From: Streptomyces sp. R41
GTDB lineage: Bacteria > Actinomycetota > Actinomycetes > Streptomycetales > Streptomycetaceae
Direction: 5' to 3'
NCBI RefSeq assembly: GCF_041053055.1
Contig: NZ_CP163443.1
Span: 9,283,001-9,347,000, forward strand
Length of the DNA: 64,000 nucleotides
Position 1 is the stretch's first letter. Each line of letters opens with the position of its first letter. The notes under the pieces were generated by a model. It made no database searches and had not been told where the DNA came from. It saw only the letters and a list, made by a program, of their open reading frames with translations. The position numbers and the translations under genes were made by a program. Below, piece by piece: positions 1 to 7,079 of this stretch.

Positions 1-1
1 G

Positions 2-640
2 GCGCTGCTCCCGGCCGACCAGGTGGCCGATCTGGACCTGCCGGAGCTCGCCGCCTGGCTCGGACCGGGCCGGCACTTCGTCCACTACTGGGTGCGTCGT
101 GGGGAACTGCTCAACGTAGTGGCCGTGTTCGGGGCGGAGGCGGCGCAGGAGTCGTGGACCGCTCGGGCGGAGCCGGGAGAGCAGCTGCGCGAGTTCGACG
201 GGTGGGACTCCAGGGTGCTCAAGGTTCTTGAACGCGCGGGGCAGGTGTTCCGCTACGGCATCTACACGCGTGCCCCGCTTGCGCGATGGAACGTCGGGCG
301 GGTGACTCTGCTGGGCGACAGTGCCCACGCCATGGTGCCGTTCCAGGCGCAGGGTGCGGCGCAGGCGATCCTTGACGCGGCCGTGCTCGGCGACGCCCTC
401 GCGGGTGCGACGCCGGCCGAGGTACCCGCCGGGCTCGACCGGTACGTGCGTCGGCGGCTCTCGACCGCCACGAGCGTGCAGACCGGTTCCGCGCGGGCGG
501 GCGAGGAGTTCCACCTGCCGGACGGACCCGAAGCCCAGGCGCGGAACGCCCGCATGGCGGCATACGCGGCCGAGCACGGGTTCATGCCTCAAGCGACCGC
601 GTGGGCCGTCGACGTCCTTGACCAACAGGCGCCATCGTGA
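2..640 (+). CDS. FAD-dependent aromatic monooxygenase, C-terminal part (5' end outside window)
   Basis: The frame is open from the first bases and stops at TGA 638-640, giving about 212 residues. Near visible codon 105 the motif GDSAHAM followed by PFQAQGAAQAI matches the FAD-contacting segment of class A flavoprotein hydroxylases, closest in style to salicylate or 6-hydroxynicotinate hydroxylases. The N-terminal Rossmann fold is missing only because the window begins here. The likely role is NAD(P)H- and O2-dependent ring hydroxylation in the cytoplasm; the substrate cannot be read from the sequence. A strong hairpin lies 110 bp downstream, so this is probably the last gene of its transcript. 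Confidence 0.85.
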   Translation, partial: ALLPADQVADLDLPELAAWLGPGRHFVHYWVRRGELLNVVAVFGAEAAQESWTARAEPGEQLREFDGWDSRVLKVLERAGQVFRYGIYTRAPLARWNVGRVTLLGDSAHAMVPFQAQGAAQAILDAAVLGDALAGATPAEVPAGLDRYVRRRLSTATSVQTGSARAGEEFHLPDGPEAQARNARMAAYAAEHGFMPQATAWAVDVLDQQAPS

Positions 641-751
641 GTGACCACGGGGTTGGCGGGCGGCCGGCCGGCGTTCTGATCGTGGTGATGGTGGCGCGGC
701 GGCGGAGTGCGGCGGCAACGCGTGGGGACAGGGCCCTCTCTGTGCGGGTGC

Positions 752-800
752 TCCGCGGGGGCAGGCAGGAGAAACCTCGTTGTCCACCTGCCCCCGCGGA
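752..800 (+). terminator. Stem-loop downstream of the monooxygenase gene
   Basis: Perfect 14-nt arms (752-765 and 787-800, TCCGCGGGGGCAGG paired with its complement) flank a 21-nt loop. The position after the monooxygenase stop codon and the absence of a convincing gene immediately downstream support a transcription terminator. There is no clear T-run, which is usual in Streptomyces. Confidence 0.6.
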
Positions 801-940
801 CCCGTACGGCACAGCGGGTCGCCCGGACGGACAGGGCTCACTGAGGACCGGGCTCGGGCTGAACTCCATCGCGCGTATTGAGCGCTTGCGTTGCCTGGTG
901 CTGCGTCTGTTCGGCTGCCACGCGAGCTTCCGCCACGACG

Positions 941-1198
941 TCACCGCGTTCGCGTACCAGGCTCTCGTAGACCGGCAGATGATCGTTTCCGGTTGAGTTG
1001 GGTGTCACAGGGCTGGTCCTTCTTGGTGTCGTACTTCGGGCCGCCTGAGAGGACCCCGAAATCCTTGATGACGGCAGGGGCAATCGTGGTTCGCCGTCGT
1101 GGGTCGTCTGGAATCAGAGGTCTGGATACGGTCACCCCATCGACCAGGACTGAGATCTGAATGCGGTCATGCGCGACCGAGCCGCGTAGCGATCCCAT
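941..1198 (-). CDS. Small hypothetical protein, doubtful
   Basis: An 85-codon frame beginning MGSLRGSVAHDRIQISVLVD. Third-position GC is only moderate, lower than in the core genes. The first 25 residues resemble the opening of small Streptomyces hypothetical or immunity-like proteins known to me only from memory. It starts inside the last 32 bases of the upstream membrane-protein gene and has no good Shine-Dalgarno. It may be a truncated remnant rather than a live gene. Nothing else was recognised between 801 and 940. Confidence 0.2.
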   Translation of the reverse strand: MGSLRGSVAHDRIQISVLVDGVTVSRPLIPDDPRRRTTIAPAVIKDFGVLSGGPKYDTKKDQPCDTQLNRKRSSAGLREPGTRTR

Positions 1199-1523
1199 GC
1201 CCGACCAGCAGATAAATCAGAGCCGGCAGACCGTAATTGAGGAGAACACGAAGGCTCTCCGTGTCCATAGTGAAAATGTCTTGTGACCACCAGGCCAGCC
1301 AGTCGGCCGTTCCATGCACGAACTCGACGAAGACATTGGCTTCGTTGGCTCCGAGCAGGTGGAGCAGGATCCACAGACCCAGGAAAACGGCGGCGATGTC
1401 ACCGATCGTGTGGACAGCCAGGGCCGTCCGTCGGGCAGCGGACTGGCTCCGCTCGTAGCGGTGTGGGCCCTCCGGGGGTCGGCCGTAGGCGTGGGATCCG
1501 GGCATCGGGTCGGTATTGCTCAC
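1167..1523 (-). CDS. Small two-TM membrane protein of unknown function
   Basis: 118 residues from a GTG at 1523; a longer frame reaches 1574, but the chosen start removes an unlikely leader. The N-terminal 30 residues are polar (rich in Pro, Ser and Arg). A first membrane segment follows (IGDIAAVFLGLWILLHLLG), then a Trp-rich loop with acidic residues (HGTADWLAWWSQDIFTMD), a second hydrophobic segment (YGLPALIYLLVGHGIA) and a short basic tail. This suggests a two-span protein with both ends inside. I do not recognise a named family. It is transcribed alone, away from the HxlR gene. Confidence 0.55.
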   Translation of the reverse strand: MSNTDPMPGSHAYGRPPEGPHRYERSQSAARRTALAVHTIGDIAAVFLGLWILLHLLGANEANVFVEFVHGTADWLAWWSQDIFTMDTESLRVLLNYGLPALIYLLVGHGIATRLGRA

Positions 1524-1940
1524 TGGAATCCAATCTGACGCATCACTTTGCGAGCCGAGGTGGGGGCAAAACACGCTCTGGGCTGTCTGTCAGGAGAATC
1601 TCCTGCCGCGTCACACACAGGTCGTCGCGCGGGCCCGTGTACGTCAGCGTCACGCAACCGCCGTCGCGTTACACGTCGATCGCGATATCCCAAATATGGG
1701 CACCTATTCTGCAACGTGCCCAAATGTGTGAGCGGGGTTTCTTTTGCCGACGGATAGTCGACCACCCGTGTGTGTATTCCGTGTTTCTTTGATGGCACCT
1801 CAAGGCAGAACGCATCACGGCCCGTCCACCTTTCGGTGGACGGGCCGTGAGACAACTTCATCCAGAATCCGCCGCCGCAAGAACCCGCGCTGACGGGGCG
1901 AACACTTCTGAGCGTCCCGACATGCGTGCAGACCGTGGTG
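1524..1940. other. Intergenic region, relatively AT-rich
   Basis: About 417 bp between the two-TM gene and the HxlR gene, both on the minus strand. It contains the HxlR terminator (1815-1850) and a comparatively AT-rich stretch around 1690-1800 (for example CCCAAATATGGG at 1689-1700) that probably holds the promoter of the two-TM gene. No credible coding frame was seen. Confidence 0.5.
1815..1850 (-). terminator. Perfect hairpin terminator after the HxlR gene
   Basis: Arms of 16 nt pair without mismatch (1815-1830 with 1835-1850) around a 4-nt TTTC loop. It sits 90 bp beyond the HxlR stop codon on the minus strand, and no plus-strand gene ends nearby. Confidence 0.75.
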
Positions 1941-2408
1941 TCAGGCGCGAGGGCGGGCCGCGGGCCCCGGCAGGACCGTGACCTCGGTCGGGGACAGCGG
2001 GGCGTGCTCGTCGGAGCACTCGACCACGACGCGTACCGGGCCACCGCACTCGCTGTGCTGGATGTCCAGGACCGGGCCCTCGGGATCCCCGACGTATGTC
2101 TCGCCCCATTGCCGGAGCGCCACGAGGACGGGCCACAGATCCCGGCCCTTGCGGGTCAGGCGGTACTCGTGCCGGGTCCGGCTGCCCTGCTCCTGGTACG
2201 GGACGGTCCTCAGGATCCCGGCCTCGACCAGCTTGCGGAGCCGACCGGCGAGGACCGCCTCGGAGAGCCCCACGTGGCGGCGGAAGTCGTCGAAGCGGCG
2301 GACCCCGTTGAAGGCGTCACGCAGGATCAGCAGCGTCCACTTCTCGCCGATCAGGTCGAGAGTGCGCTGGACCGTGCAGTTCTCTGTGCTGATCTCCAGC
2401 CACTTCAT
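1941..2408 (-). CDS. HxlR-family winged-helix transcriptional regulator
   Basis: 155 residues. The N-terminus keeps the HxlR signature: a Cys near residue 11 (ENCTVQRTLDLIGEKWTLLI), then FDDFRRHVGLSEAVLAGRLRKLVEAGIL as recognition helices and a wing (SRTRHEYRLTRKG). The ~40-residue tail contains a second Cys (HSECGGPVRV) and is Pro-rich at the end. HxlR proteins are dimeric DNA-binding regulators, several of which respond to aldehydes, quinones or redox state. It is divergent from the thioesterase gene across 98 bp containing a good promoter and palindrome, so it most likely controls that operon and itself. Confidence 0.9.
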   Translation of the reverse strand: MKWLEISTENCTVQRTLDLIGEKWTLLILRDAFNGVRRFDDFRRHVGLSEAVLAGRLRKLVEAGILRTVPYQEQGSRTRHEYRLTRKGRDLWPVLVALRQWGETYVGDPEGPVLDIQHSECGGPVRVVVECSDEHAPLSPTEVTVLPGPAARPRA

Positions 2409-2437
2409 GCCGTCATCGTAGGCAAGTCACCTGGCTT

Positions 2438-2472
2438 TGTCATTGACAGTCAGCGTCGTCCAGGGCTAGCTT
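2438..2472 (+). promoter_or_regulatory. Promoter of the thioesterase operon with overlapping palindrome
   Basis: A consensus -35 hexamer TTGACA (2443-2448) is followed 18 bp later by TAGCTT (2467-2472), 35 bp before the thioesterase start. The palindrome TGTCA-T-TGACA (2438-2448) overlaps the -35 box and is a plausible HxlR operator. Confidence 0.5.
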
Positions 2473-2506
2473 CGTAAAATAAAGTCAGAGGAGGTAGCAC
2501 AGCCGC

Positions 2507-3001
2507 ATGGAACGGTCTCGTACATACGACTGGCAGGACCCCACGATCTCGGCGGCCGCCGTCGGGCGGAGCTCGGGGCTGGAGTTCCTTCGGGAGATCC
2601 TCGCCGGACGTGTGCCCTCGCCGCCGATCGGCGCGACACTGGCCATCGCCCTCGAAGAGGTGGACCACGGACGCGCGGTCTTCTCCCTGGTGCCCGGCGA
2701 GGAGCACTACAACCCCATCGGCAGCGTGCACGGCGGGATCTACGCGACGATGCTCGACTCGGCGGCCGGCTGCGCGGTCCAGTCGACCCTGCCGCAGGGC
2801 ATGGGCTACACGTCGCTCGACCTCACGGTGAAGTTCCTCCGCCCGATCACGGTCGACACGGGCAAGATCCGCGCCGTCGGCAGCGTCCTCAGCAGCGGCC
2901 GACGTACCGCGCTCGCCGAGGCCCAGCTGCTCGACGGATCGGACCGCCTTCTCGCGCACGCCACCAGCACGTGCATGGTGTTTCCGCTGCCGACCGCCTG
3001 A
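2507..3001 (+). CDS. PaaI-family hotdog thioesterase
   Basis: 164 residues. The core HYNPIGSVHGGIYATMLDSAAG is the PaaI/YbgC-like hotdog helix with the His-Gly-Gly motif. It is followed by a strand segment (TSLDLTVKFLRPI) and a final strand ending in CMVF. Members hydrolyse acyl-CoA or aryl-CoA thioesters in the cytoplasm. AGGAGGT at 2490-2496 gives a strong ribosome site for the ATG. It is the first gene after the promoter opposite HxlR. An enoyl-CoA hydratase lies 40 bp downstream, so the pair probably processes the same CoA ester. Confidence 0.85.
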   Translation: MERSRTYDWQDPTISAAAVGRSSGLEFLREILAGRVPSPPIGATLAIALEEVDHGRAVFSLVPGEEHYNPIGSVHGGIYATMLDSAAGCAVQSTLPQGMGYTSLDLTVKFLRPITVDTGKIRAVGSVLSSGRRTALAEAQLLDGSDRLLAHATSTCMVFPLPTA

Positions 3002-3041
3002 CCCCCACCTCCCAAGCGCACAGACCGGACACGGAGGCGAC

Positions 3042-3854
3042 ATGACCCTCGACAGCACCGTTGGGATCGAAAGGCCGTCCGCCTCCGACTCCACCGGGGA
3101 GATCCGCGTCGACCGCGCGGGAGCGCTGGTCACCCTCACCGTCAACAGGCCCCACAAGGGCAACGCACTGACCCTGGCCATGTACCGGGCTCTGGCCGAC
3201 GCCGTCGCCGAGGCGGATGCCGACCCAGGTGTACGGGTCATTGTGCTCACCGGTGCCGGCCAGGACTTCTGCTCCGGGAACGACCTCGACGACTTCCTGG
3301 CCCACCCCGGAACGGCCCTGACCCTCAGCTCTCCCGTCCTTGAGTTCCAGAAGGCGGTACTGCACACCAAAACCATCCTGGTCGCGGCCGTGGACGGCTC
3401 CGCCGTGGGAAGCGGTGCCACCGCGCTGCTGCACTTCGACCTCGTCTACGCGACCCGTCGCAGCCATCTGCAGTACGCGTTCGTCGACCGGGGCGTCGTA
3501 CCGGACGCCGCCGCCAGCCTCCTGCTCCCGGAGCGTCTCGGGCCACAGCGTGCCGCCCAGCTCCTGCTGCTGGGCGAACGCCTCTCCGCCGTCCAGGCCG
3601 CACACCTCGGTCTGGTCACCGAGGTGCTCGACAACCGGGAGCGCCTCGATGCCCGCGTGGCCGAGCAGGTGGCGGTTCTGCTGGCCGCGCCCGCGGCGGC
3701 ACTGAAAGCCACGCACACACTGCTGAGGCCCGCCGGGGCCGACCCGGTGCTGCGTATGTCGGCCGAAGCCGCGACCTCCGCCCGACTGCTGGGCACGGCG
3801 GACACGGCCGCGCGCATCACCTCCCGCGCAGTCGGCCCGCTGTCCGCTCCCTAA
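3042..3854 (+). CDS. Enoyl-CoA hydratase/isomerase family protein
   Basis: 270 residues with the crotonase fold. An N-terminal strand (VDRAGALVTLTVNRPHKGNA) is followed by an oxyanion-hole segment (GAGQDFCSGNDLDDFL) and VAAVDGSAVGSGATALLHFD, where family members usually carry a catalytic Glu; here Ala or Thr stands near that place. A second conserved block is AFVDRGVVPDAAASLLLPERLG, in which Asp replaces the usual Glu (FPEVGL-like). The changes suggest an isomerase-like or altered activity rather than classical hydration, but this is inference. GGAGGCGAC precedes the ATG. It follows the thioesterase in the same direction. Confidence 0.85.
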   Translation: MTLDSTVGIERPSASDSTGEIRVDRAGALVTLTVNRPHKGNALTLAMYRALADAVAEADADPGVRVIVLTGAGQDFCSGNDLDDFLAHPGTALTLSSPVLEFQKAVLHTKTILVAAVDGSAVGSGATALLHFDLVYATRRSHLQYAFVDRGVVPDAAASLLLPERLGPQRAAQLLLLGERLSAVQAAHLGLVTEVLDNRERLDARVAEQVAVLLAAPAAALKATHTLLRPAGADPVLRMSAEAATSARLLGTADTAARITSRAVGPLSAP

Positions 3855-4037
3855 GGGGGCGGGCCTGGGCCACAGGTGGTCGAGCATCGACGCTCGGCGA
3901 ACGGATGGTGCGCAGTCCTCCTTGGTGACCGTGGCGAACCTCGCGTGCCCCGGGCATCGACTGACACTCTTGAGGGTCCAGCCGTCGTCAACGCGTCCTG
4001 CGTTGCCGACAGGTCAGCCATGTCTCAGGAGGTCGTC

Positions 4038-4823
4038 ATGCCCCAGCCCTCCATCCTCAGCGCCCTGGTAGCCGGGTTGCGGAGTGGTGCGATCGAAGTC
4101 GTCGACCTCACCTCCCCGCTGTCGTCGTCCACTCCGGTGATCCAACTGCCCGCCGAGTTCGGTCAGACGGCGGTGTTCGAACTGGAGGAGATCAGCAGGT
4201 ACGACGACCGGGGTCCGGCCTGGTACTGGAACAACTTCCGTAGTGGTGAGCACACCGGCACGCACTTCGACGCTCCGGTGCACTGGGTCACCGGGAAGGA
4301 CCACGCCGACGTCGCGTCGGTGCCGGCGCGCCGGCTGATCGCACCCGCTGCCGTACTGGACTTCTCCGCCGCGGCTGCCAAAGACCCCGACCACCTCGTC
4401 GAGGTGGACCACATCAAGGCGTGGGAGGCGGACAACGGACCATTGCCCGACGGCGGTTGGCTGCTGCTCCGCACCGGTTGGGACGCCCGCTCGCACTCTC
4501 AGGAGGCGTTCGTCAACGCCGACGAGAACGGCCCGCACACTCCTGGCCTGTCGCCGGAATGTGCCCGGTGGGTGGCGGAGGAGTCGCCGGTGATCGGCCT
4601 CGGTGTCGAGACGGTGGGGACCGACGCCGGAGGTGCGCACTCCTTCGACCCGGCCTTCCCCTGTCACTCGTATCTCATGGGCAGTGTGTAGTACGGTCTG
4701 ACCCAGCTGCAGAACCTGGCGGCGCTGCCCCCGACCGGCGCTGTCGTCGTCGCGGGTCCCTTGCCCATCGTCAGTGGCTCCGGAGCTCCCGCGCGGGTGA
4801 TCGCCCTGGTGGAGCGCTCATGA
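4038..4823 (+). pseudogene. Cyclase-family metal-dependent hydrolase interrupted by an in-frame TAG
   Basis: The reading frame from ATG 4038 (AGGAGGT at 4027-4033) shows the family motif HTGTHFDAPVHW, the zinc or manganese site of kynurenine-formamidase and isatin-hydrolase-like cyclases, and later GVETVGTDAGG. TAG at 4689-4691 follows YLMGSV. In the same frame, coding continues with YGLTQLQNLAALPPTGAVVV and ends at TGA 4821-4823. This is exactly the C-terminal region expected for the family, and it overlaps the next gene as ATGA. As it stands, the product lacks 43 residues plus the one at the TAG. Options are a recent nonsense mutation (AAG to TAG is one step), stop-codon readthrough, or a sequence error. 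Confidence 0.8.
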
Positions 4824-6466
4824 AGGTCGCGGAAGCCGTCGGCCGGGCGGTGGCCGAGTCCGGGGTCGACCACGTGTTCGGCGTGGTCGGTTCGGGCAAC
4901 TTCCACCTGACCAACGCCATGGTCGCGGCGGGCTCGCGGTTCGTCGCCGCACGCCACGAGTGCGGTGCGGCGACCATGGCCGACGCCTACGCGCGGACGA
5001 GCGGCACGGTGGCCGCGCTGAGCGTGCACCAGGGACCCGGCCTGACGAACGCCATGACCGGCATCGCCGAGGCGGCCAAGAGCCGTACACCGCTTCTTGT
5101 GCTGGCCGCCGAAGTGACCGAACCGAGGTCCAACTTCTATGTCGACCAAGAGGCGTTGGCGCAGGCGGTGGGCGCCGTCACGGCGCGCGTGACGTCGGCG
5201 GAGGACGCGGTGGTACAGGCCGGCGCCGCGCTGCGACGAGCCGTGCACGAGCGGCGCACCGTAGTGCTGAACCTTCCGTTGGCGGTGCAGGCCATGGAAG
5301 TACCCGACGGCGCACCGGCCTTGATCGCCCCGCCGCCCGAACGGGCCGCGGTCGAGCCGGTGGCGGCCGACGTCGCCGCGCTGGTGCAGGCGCTCGAACA
5401 GGCCCGGCAACCGGTCTTCGTAGCCGGCCGGGGCTCCCGCACCCCCGGTTGCCGGGACGCCCTCGCGGCGCTCGCCGAGCGTTACGGCGCACTGCTGGCG
5501 ACCTCGGCCGTCGCCCGCGGACTGTTCCACGGCAACCCGTGGTCGCTCGACGTGTCCGGGGGCTTCTCGTCGCCCGTGGCGGCGGAGCTGATCCGGGCGG
5601 CGGATCTGATCGTGGGTTGGGGCTGCGCGCTGAACATGTGGACGATGCGGCACGGCCGGCTGATCGGCCCCGACGCCACCGTCGCACAGGTCGACGACGA
5701 CGCGGCCGCGCTCGGCGCACACCGCAACGTGCAGCTCGGCATCGTCGGCGATGTGGAGCTCACGGCCCGGCAAGCGCTCGACCTCACGGCGGGCGGCGAA
5801 CCACGACAGGGCTACCGGACCGCCGACATCCGGGCGGCCATCGCCGCAGGGATCCGGTGGCGGGACGTGCCGTACGACGACGAGAGCGGCCGCGAGCGGA
5901 TCGACCCACGGACCCTGAGCATCGCGCTCGACGACATCCTCCCCGCTGAGCGGGTGATCGGCGTGGACTCCGGCAACTTCATGGGCTACCCGAGCATGTA
6001 CCTCTCGGTGCCGGACCACAACGGCCTGTGCTTCACTCAGGCGTTCCAGTCGATCGGCCTGGGGCTGGCGACCGCCATCGGAGCGGCGCTGGCACAGCCG
6101 GACAGGCTGCCCGTGGCCGCACTCGGCGACGGAGGTGCGCTGATGAGCGCCGTGGAACTCGACACCGTACGTCGGCTCGGACTGCCGATGGTGGTCGTCG
6201 TGTACAACGACGACGCGTACGGAGCGGAGGTGCACCACTTCGGGCCCGGCGGACACCCGCTCGACACGGTCAGGTTCCCGCCGACGGACATCGCCGCCGT
6301 CGCGCGAGGGTACGGATTCGAGGCGGTGACCGTGCGCACACCTGCGGACCTGAAGGCCGTCGAGGACTGGGCCCGTGGGCCACGATCCGCACCTCTGCTC
6401 ATCGACGCCAAGGTGGTCGGTGATCGCGGGGCCTGGTGGCTGGAGGAGGCGTTCCGTGGGCACTGA
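4820..6466 (+). CDS. Thiamine-diphosphate-dependent enzyme, acetolactate-synthase-like
   Basis: 548 residues from the ATG overlapping the TGA of the cyclase frame. The N-terminal Pyr domain has the catalytic Glu (ARHECGAATMADAYAR, E47). The middle domain is of the DHS type (RQPVFVAGRGS). The C-terminal PP domain carries the ThDP motif LGDGGALMSAVELD near residue 436, running to VVYNDDAYG. Family members decarboxylate 2-oxo acids and may ligate or oxidise the product. Coupling with a cyclase-family hydrolase suggests that the hydrolysed product is a 2-oxo acid. I cannot assign benzoylformate, indolepyruvate or acetolactate chemistry. Confidence 0.9.
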   Translation: MKVAEAVGRAVAESGVDHVFGVVGSGNFHLTNAMVAAGSRFVAARHECGAATMADAYARTSGTVAALSVHQGPGLTNAMTGIAEAAKSRTPLLVLAAEVTEPRSNFYVDQEALAQAVGAVTARVTSAEDAVVQAGAALRRAVHERRTVVLNLPLAVQAMEVPDGAPALIAPPPERAAVEPVAADVAALVQALEQARQPVFVAGRGSRTPGCRDALAALAERYGALLATSAVARGLFHGNPWSLDVSGGFSSPVAAELIRAADLIVGWGCALNMWTMRHGRLIGPDATVAQVDDDAAALGAHRNVQLGIVGDVELTARQALDLTAGGEPRQGYRTADIRAAIAAGIRWRDVPYDDESGRERIDPRTLSIALDDILPAERVIGVDSGNFMGYPSMYLSVPDHNGLCFTQAFQSIGLGLATAIGAALAQPDRLPVAALGDGGALMSAVELDTVRRLGLPMVVVVYNDDAYGAEVHHFGPGGHPLDTVRFPPTDIAAVARGYGFEAVTVRTPADLKAVEDWARGPRSAPLLIDAKVVGDRGAWWLEEAFRGH

Positions 6467-6668
6467 CTCATCCGCCGACACAGAATCTTCCGGTTCGTGG
6501 AGCGTTCCCTGGAGGAGGCCGACCGCTTCGCCGCGCTGCTGTGCGCACCCCTCGGCTTCGCCCGGGAGTTCAGTTCCGCCGACGGCCCGCCCGTCGCCCG
6601 CGGAACTCCGTGCGGAGAGCGACGTACTGCGGTCCCAGCGGCTCACGCGCCGCGTGAACGACGAGTGA
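6456..6668 (+). pseudogene. Possible decayed small gene with two frame slips
   Basis: A GTG at 6456 with GGAGGAGG at 6441-6448 would start a 70-codon frame overlapping the ThDP gene. Third-position GC bias, however, moves to the +2 frame over roughly 6485-6600 (RFVERSLEEADRFAALL) and then back for ELRAESDVLRSQRLTRRVN before TGA 6666-6668. This pattern fits a short gene damaged by two compensating indels. The function is not recognised. Confidence 0.3.
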
Positions 6669-7079
6669 CTCCGCCGACGGGTCGGTTCGGCCCGGCGTGC
6701 CCGGCCTCGGCGCTCGAGTCCGCTCGGTTCGGGCCGGCGCTCCGGAGCGGCGCCGGGAGGGGACGTCGGGGTGCAGTGTGCGGCCGCACGGGACCGGCAG
6801 TCAGACGGTTCTCGAGCAGGACATGGTGGCGCGCAAGGTCATCCGGTGGTTCGAGGTGCCGGGCCGCCCGCTGTTCCGCGCCAACCACTGTCTGCTGACG
6901 TACGTACCGGGGACACCGTGGCCTGAAGGCCTGGCTGGACAGCGGGCAGCGGACCCGGGCCGTGCGCGAGCAGGGGAAATTCTCGGGCGTCGGTGAGCCC
7001 TGCCGGCGATCGGACTCGGCGCCCGCGTGATCTGCACGGGGCGCCGAGAGTCCGCACCTTCATGGCCCGGCTCGTGTGG
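6669..7079. other. Intergenic stretch with coding debris
   Basis: No intact gene. A plus-strand segment around 6815-6925 (EVPGRPLFRANHCLLTYVPG) and, in another frame, 6915-7030 (LKAWLDSGQRTRAVREQG ending at TGA 7028) have coding-like composition. They look like pieces of one frameshifted gene of unknown identity. The stretch lies between the ThDP operon and the pigment cluster. Confidence 0.35.

Noticed and set aside
637..996. 119-codon plus-strand frame starting in the stop codon of the monooxygenase gene
   Set aside because: A perfect 14-bp terminator-like stem lies inside it (752-800), the protein is Arg-rich and lacks any domain, and the codon bias is not coding-like.
1689..1700. CCCAAATATGGG resembling a eukaryotic CArG box
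   Set aside because: A chance match in an AT-richer promoter region; SRF-type factors do not occur in bacteria.
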